DNA from: Vesta saturnalis | Taxonomy: Eukaryota > Arthropoda > Insecta > Coleoptera > Lampyridae | Direction: 5' to 3' | Length of the DNA: 64,000 bases | NCBI GenBank assembly: GCA_036346205.1 | Contig: JARFJB010002134.1 | Span: 1 to 64,000, forward strand | Shown here: positions 58,462 through 64,000 of the stretch, one piece after another | Position numbering within the stretch: position 1 is the first letter of the stretch | How the letters are laid out: each line of letters opens with the position of its first letter | The notes under the pieces: generated by a model | What the model was told of the DNA's origin: nothing | The model's input: only the letters and a program-made list of their open reading frames with translations | Database searches by the model: none | Program-made: the position numbers and the translations under genes

Positions 58462-61400
58462 CAGGGTGTCCCAATAGTGCGTATTCGGTCAATAGCTCCT
58501 TAGCCATTAAACTTAGAAGATAAGTTTAAATACGAAAGTTGTCTATTTTTATAAGCTGCATAATCTAAAAGTAGTTTGGTTTCTACAGGGTGTAATATAA
58601 AAGCGGTACAATACAGAACTTTTGATTTTTAAATAGAACATCCTATATATTATTTTATTTTTAGATTCTCCTTATAATTTTACATTTTTTTTATAAGAAT
58701 TACTTACAAGCTAAATCTTATAGTTTTGAAGATATTTGCAAAGTTAACTAAAAACTGACATTTTTATGTAGTAATTCAAATAGGCGTATCTCAGTTATTT
58801 TTAAAGAGAAAAAAATAATCTTTGGTATAGAATTTATTCATACATGAGCTTACTTTAATCTATTGTCTAAATTGGATTTCAATATACACGGTGATCACAA
58901 AAATTAATTCAATAACATAAATTTGAAAATGCTGTATCTTCATTTTTTTAAATGGCACACCCTATATTTTTTAATGCCTTGTCTTCGTTTATTAGTCGAC
59001 TTTCATTTCTGTTAAATATGTTCTATACCTATCTCTAATAGTTTCGGAGATATTTAAGTTTGTTCAATTTTTTTCGTTGATAACACTGAAGAAGCGTGAC
59101 ATTAGTCGGTCAAAGCAAGCTATGAATACATAAGAAACTAAAAAACTGAAATACAAACACTTAAAATTATAATAAATGTTCAATGTGACCACCATTTTGT
59201 TGCCACCATTTAAAATACTGCGAATTATTATTTCCTTGTGCAACTAACTTTCTTGTGAAACATAACATTCAATCTCTTAATTGGAATCCCAAGGTTGCTT
59301 TTTGAATACATAAATTTTATTAAAACTAAACACATATAAATTCTAAATAAATAATGCTTTCAAAAATAGTGTTCCTTAGAAATAGTGGCAACGTTGTATA
59401 ATTCCGCGAAGCCGCGAACCTTCTACGTACGACAGGTGATATTTTTGGTTGCAAATTTTCTCAAAAATCTTTAATGATCATTGAAGCCACGTCGCTAATA
59501 ACTGCTTCAGATATTCTAGAATGCGAGTATTACCAATTTTCTCAAATTATCAGATCAATGTAATGCATGTCCTTTTAGATTGAAGCACGAAGAAGGTGAA
59601 ACTTGTGTACGGGGTGGCCAACTAAGAATGCGAGGTACTGTATCTAGGAAACTATACATCGTAGAGTCTTGCGGAAAAAAAAATATTTTCATGTTTCTGA
59701 AATGGCCGCTAGGGGGCGTAACTGCAATTTTGAATCTAAAAAAGTGATGTTTCTGTGAATTCTGCTATATTAACTTAATAAAAAAATAACTGACCTTTGA
59801 AGTCGAGGATAATCTGAACTTTTTTTGTTTAGCACTTTTTGACGTATCTATAAAAATAAAGCTGTGGGGGATATTCAAAGGTTTCCTTACATCACCCCCC
59901 GTACCTTCGAAACGGCTAATCCGATTTTAACAAACTTGGGTGCGTTGCAAAGAGCTTTTCTTGGGCTACAAATATAAAAATAATTGAAGTTTTTTGTCAG
60001 TTGCACATGTCGTCGCTAGAGGGCTTTGTTCAACATTCTGACAGAAACGGTTAATTTTCGCCAAAAATCAAATGCATTGGTATGACTTTTTTTCATGAAC
60101 AAATGATGCCTAAAGAAGTTCGCGAAAACCGGATCTCGATATCTTGTTCCTAACCTCAAATATCGGCCAAAGAAAACTTTATACGAAAATCCCTTAAATT
60201 TTTATTTTAACTATATTTTTCTGGAATAGTTTCTATTATGTAAGTTGTGGCCCTAAAAAGGGCCGATTTAAAGGAGGAAGGTTTTTAATGCCCCCGTAAT
60301 TGCTCGAAATGCTGACCATCACTCTGTGCATTGCTGAGGCCTCTTATGGGTAGACAAAACTGCAGCTTCAATTTCGACTCTGAATAGGTTACCTAGAAAT
60401 TGCGATTTTAAATGTTTGTAAATTTATACACCAGAATAAAATCACCCTTTTTGAAATTACTACGGGCAAGTAAGCAATGCTAAAAGTTATACGAAAGGCC
60501 TATTTTTGTTTGTTTAAATGCGTATTCACTATGGATATATACGAAAAATACAATTAATAGGAGCAGGCAATGGAAACAGATACCTAAACAAAACATACAT
60601 AGTCCTCAAATTGTCAAAAGTTGTCAATACTTTCGCGTTACTTTGAGAAATTTTTGTGCTTTCAAAATGCGTTTTACGCATTGTAAGGGTTTTAGACGTA
60701 TATTATTCCTAATATTTATAATTCTAGATATTCACACTAAAAACTAATTTACAAATAAAACACAATAAACAAACTGAACAGTATTTTAAACAAACAAAAT
60801 AAATAAATCGCTTCTATTGGAGTAGGACCTGGTGGATTTGTCTGCGGCTGGGCGCCGTTTGTATATGGATTGGTCACTTTTAAAGGGATTATTTTATACA
60901 GAATACGCTTTTATAAAATGCAACTTTTACAGTCTAATATTTACAAACGTAGAATTAAACAACTAATTTGAGCAGGGTTTTTTTAATTAACGATATACAG
61001 GATAATCTTAATCACGGTTCAGTAATGCATTTCTAATTACTCTCTGTAATTAGCGGAAGTTTTAGTAAAACAGATTTGATGGTGTTTACGAGTGACTAAA
61101 CTCGTTGGAATTGAAAATGAATACTTTCGTATTGTATTCTGGTGCGAGCACGATTAATAGCTGCTTGTGCTTCTGCGTTCGACAGCGTCAAAAGTCGCTA
61201 CTCGGGGTGGCTCTAGGCCAAGGCTGGTTCTAATAATGACAATGACAAGGTATTTAAAACCTCCGGAACGATTTAGTTTAAAGATTCTCAGGTACAGGAT
61301 AAACGAAACGGCTTGAAAAATGATTTCTCCTTCAAGTCTAGATAATCGCGATAAGCGATCAGGATCGGATACAGGTTCAGGACCGTTAAGAAGTAAAGTT

Positions 61401-61877
61401 TTCTCTTAGCCTGGGGACGGCGTAAGACCTTTAAATTTTCGGGACCTTTCTGTATTCAGCGCTGTTAAATAAACAGGATGACGACATTTAATAGAGATGT
61501 TAAATCAGAATGTTGTTTGTTCTCTGGATATCTTACGATAAGTGAGCGGGTAGAAAGCGGTTTATTACGCTTAGCGAGATGCAATACTCACTGTTACGTA
61601 CTGGGTTCGTAATTTACGAAACCAGGTGACCGAAAATACTGTCTCATTGCGGGCGGTTTGCTGTTTTTAACGTGTCGGCTTCCTGCATTTCGATTTTTAA
61701 TTATTTTGGCTAGTGTAGACGTGTGCATGCTCTCCAGTTCATATAAGACACTCTCTATAAACGAAAATATTTTCTTTAAATGCGGATTTGATTACTGAAA
61801 AACTTTTGTATTTAAACTTTTTTTCTATTCCTATTGTGTATGGAGATATCCTCCGTTGCCGCACTCCGCGGACACCT

Positions 61878-61879
<2 letters not shown>
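58462..61879. mobile_element. Degenerate mariner-like remnants E (boundaries uncertain)
   Basis: The left end CAGGGTGTCCCAATAGTGCG at 58462 has a mariner-type terminus. The minus strand at 59177-59215 encodes NGGHIEHLL, and at 60285-60330 DGQHFEQL, both matching transposase C-termini. At 59614 ACGGGGTGGCCAACTAAGAA and at 61879 (inverted) CAAGGTGTCCGCGGAGTGCG look like ends of a second, related element. I read this as two nested, decayed elements; no transposase core survives. Confidence 0.4.

Positions 61880-61920
<41 letters not shown>
61880..61920. repeat. (TA)n microsatellite
   Basis: About 40 bp, abutting the right-end motif of E. Confidence 0.95.
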
Positions 61921-61927
<7 letters not shown>

Positions 61928-61954
61928 TATATTTATATTTAATTGAATTTTCAG

Positions 61955-62061
61955 ATGACGTACTAGATATTCACTCCCGGACCACTAAACTATATCAGTT
62001 AGTGCGAACGATTCTCGCTACAATTGCATCGCTCCATGAGTATAAAGACGTTTCTTATTAA
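61955..62061 (+). CDS. Possible terminal exon of a host gene
   Basis: TTGAATTTTCAG at 61943-61954 is a good acceptor. The next 35 codons stay open (DDVLDIHSRTTKLYQLVRTI, then ATIASLHEYKDVSY) to TAA 62059-62061, and an AATAAA follows at 62109-62114. The residues look like a globular helix end. The upstream exon is not identified. It is on the same strand as the candidate exon at 44390, but their phases do not fit directly. Confidence 0.4.
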
Positions 62062-62108
62062 TACTATGACGAATCATAGTTTTCAAATCTATCAACTATG
62101 GCAATTGA

Positions 62109-62114
62109 AATAAA
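62109..62114 (+). terminator. Poly(A) signal
   Basis: AATAAA 48 bp after the stop of the candidate terminal exon. Confidence 0.4.
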
Positions 62115-64000
62115 ACTACCTGGTGATATGGCAAAGGGTTGTGGTTACTGTCATCGGAGAAAAAAAAAGATCGCCGAATAAAACTAATGTATAAGAAAAT
62201 TTAAATATATCTATTTCTATCATCAATTATTATTGTTTTATTATTTATTACTTCTTGGTCTAATAATTTTCATAATTTACAATTTCAATCTCCTCAAATT
62301 ATTTACTCACGAACCGCCACTGGTCGTTTAATAAATCCAGATCTTCTTTTATTCGATTATAAGATACATCTAAAATCTTAGATAATTTCTTGTCTAAGTC
62401 TAAAATAAACATAGCTAAGTCGAATGAGGTTAAGTGCGATTTAGCAACAGTATTTAAATTTTTTTAGCAGTGTGAAGTAGTTACAGTCAATGTTACGTCA
62501 TTAGGTATCTTAAACTCAAAAATCGTAAAAAATTATTAAATCTCATAAAATATAATGTTTGGATTTGGTACTATTCTCAAATATTTTAACATAATTTAGT
62601 GGTAGGTTTTTTTTACAATTTAATAGTATGACGTCTGAGGTGGCGGGAAGTGCGTGTATGCGTGTCTGCATGTGTGTATGTGTGTACGTGCGTGTGCGTA
62701 CGTGTACGTTGCATATTACCCCTTTTCTTAAATTTAATTTATTTCTAACATATAATAATACATATTTTTCTTCAAATAGAACTAAATAATATTTTCAAAT
62801 TTTTTTAAGTGACGGAATGACATGAATGAAATATCATTAAAGAAAAGGAAAAAACCAATTGTCGGAAATTGTGCTGTTTTATTTTTCTACGAATGCACTT
62901 TATGAAAATCGTATAGAATCTAAATAAAGTATAAACAATTTATCGTTAGCGGCGCCAGATAGCGGATCGGGATAAGTTTAAATGTGAATATTCTACAATT
63001 ACACGTAGATAACGTCTAGACCAAAATAGTTTAGGTTTCAACTGCTGTACGTATTTAATACGTGTTATCTAGTATTATTTAAAGTAATTTAATTCTCATA
63101 AAATTTGCTATCTCTTTAACTCTCAAGTGACTTCAGACGCAACGTTTTATACATTTATCTTAAAAAATAAAATCTTTAAAACTAAATTTATGACATAAAA
63201 CGCAACCTTTTCTAACGAGTTGTCACATTATCGCAAAGAAATAAGAAACTAAAAGTAGGTTAAAGATCAAAATATTAAACAAATGACCTACGGATAAATA
63301 TTTAAAGTCAGAAAAAACGTATAGAGTTCTAGCATTCCCCAGTCACCCTATCTTGAAAAGTGTAATTTGAACTTATTTGTAAGAATGCAAATTCAAGAAC
63401 AAAACAATCGGTAAGTGATTTATCTTTACTTTACCGAGTATAAGGTTACTATTACTCAAATTAATTGCTTGCCTTACATGTACTTTCCTTACAATCATTA
63501 AAGCATTAGAATTTATTTACAAGTCTGATATTTAATTACTCGAAAACCTCAAATCTGATCAGACGAAGTGGCCGTCTAGTGGTAGGTACTCTGTGCTATT
63601 TGAATTAGATAGGCTGGATGAGGTAAGTGTTGCATCATGAGGGGCAGGTAAACAATGAAACTACTCAAATTAAAATTAACGAGCTTTGCGCAATGGTGGT
63701 TCAGCCCGTTAATATATTATTGTGGGAAAGAACCACCAATAAAACCCACTTTATTCATAAATAAGTAATTGCACAAGTACATTAATAAATCAAATAACAC
63801 AAAAAAAAAACAATGAAAGGGTTAAATATATAACAAAACACCATTAAATCAGGTTAAAGTGCATACAAAATTATAACATTAAGAGAAAAATAAATAAAAA
63901 GCAGTTTAGTTACGCATAAACACAATAAAAAAAACATGTAGTCACACCCACAATTGTGTCACAAATAATTAGTATAAAAATCGAAATACCAAACATGTGG
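62115..64000. other. Unassigned region
   Basis: No supported ORF. It contains a small GTGCGT/GTACGT-type microsatellite at about 62650-62710 and an isolated donor-like GAGGTAAGTG at about 63618. Confidence 0.4.

Overview
This is eukaryotic, AT-rich, repeat-dominated DNA, almost certainly from an insect or another arthropod. It holds satellite arrays, Polinton/Maverick-like elements, several DD41D Tc1/mariner transposons with long terminal inverted repeats (TIRs), two dead non-LTR retrotransposons, very long (TA)n and (AC)n microsatellites, and short GT-AG introns. No bacterial operons, rRNA or CRISPR arrays were seen. Assignments come from reading translations and motifs by eye; no database search was run.

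Region 1 (1-35 kb) is satellite DNA interrupted by three related Polinton-like elements. The satellite is a ~190-bp monomer at 1-3986. In the blocks at 18.3-20.0, 24.1-25.5 and 32.5-35.0 kb it is a ~333-bp dimer (unit A + unit B). Element 1 (about 3987-18345) is a decayed Polinton. It keeps remnants of a phospholipase A2-like gene, an adenovirus-type protease, penton and major capsid proteins, a DUF8207-like gene, a chromodomain integrase and protein-primed DNA polymerase B, plus a two-exon spliced gene. I did not find the packaging ATPase. Element 2 (25460-32530) is a 7071-bp internally deleted relative with exact ends: TIRs of about 430 bp starting AGTAGTAATG and a perfect 6-bp target duplication CCTGTT cut into the satellite. 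Element 3 (19958-24128) is a truncated copy. The three share accessory genes (named here P1, P2 and CC), AGGTCA-rich TIRs and clusters of a palindrome close to AACAGGTACCTGTT. Element 2 also contains a candidate five-exon micro-exon gene on the minus strand that no single ORF reveals.

Region 2 (35-45 kb) has a dead non-LTR retrotransposon (35.8-37.5), a foldback MITE (38.1-38.4), a ~1.1-kb degenerate minisatellite (38.9-40.0) and a compound microsatellite block (40.86-43.15), including ~700 bp of pure (AC)n, enclosed by an inverted repeat. A possible first coding exon lies at 44390.

Region 3 (45-62 kb) is a chain of Tc1/mariner elements (45179-48311, 48325-49218, 49311-51870, 56279-58437, and a degenerate one from 58462) and a non-LTR element (52.0-53.7). 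Most are separated by (TA)n tracts. A terminal-exon-like ORF with acceptor and poly(A) signal sits at 61955-62114. The last 2 kb shows nothing I can identify.

The most interesting system is the Polinton-like family. Its integrase carries a chromodomain, its three copies all sit inside the same satellite, and its short derivative keeps the ends, palindromic clusters and P1/P2/CC cassette while lacking polymerase, integrase and capsid genes. It looks like a non-autonomous passenger of the full element.
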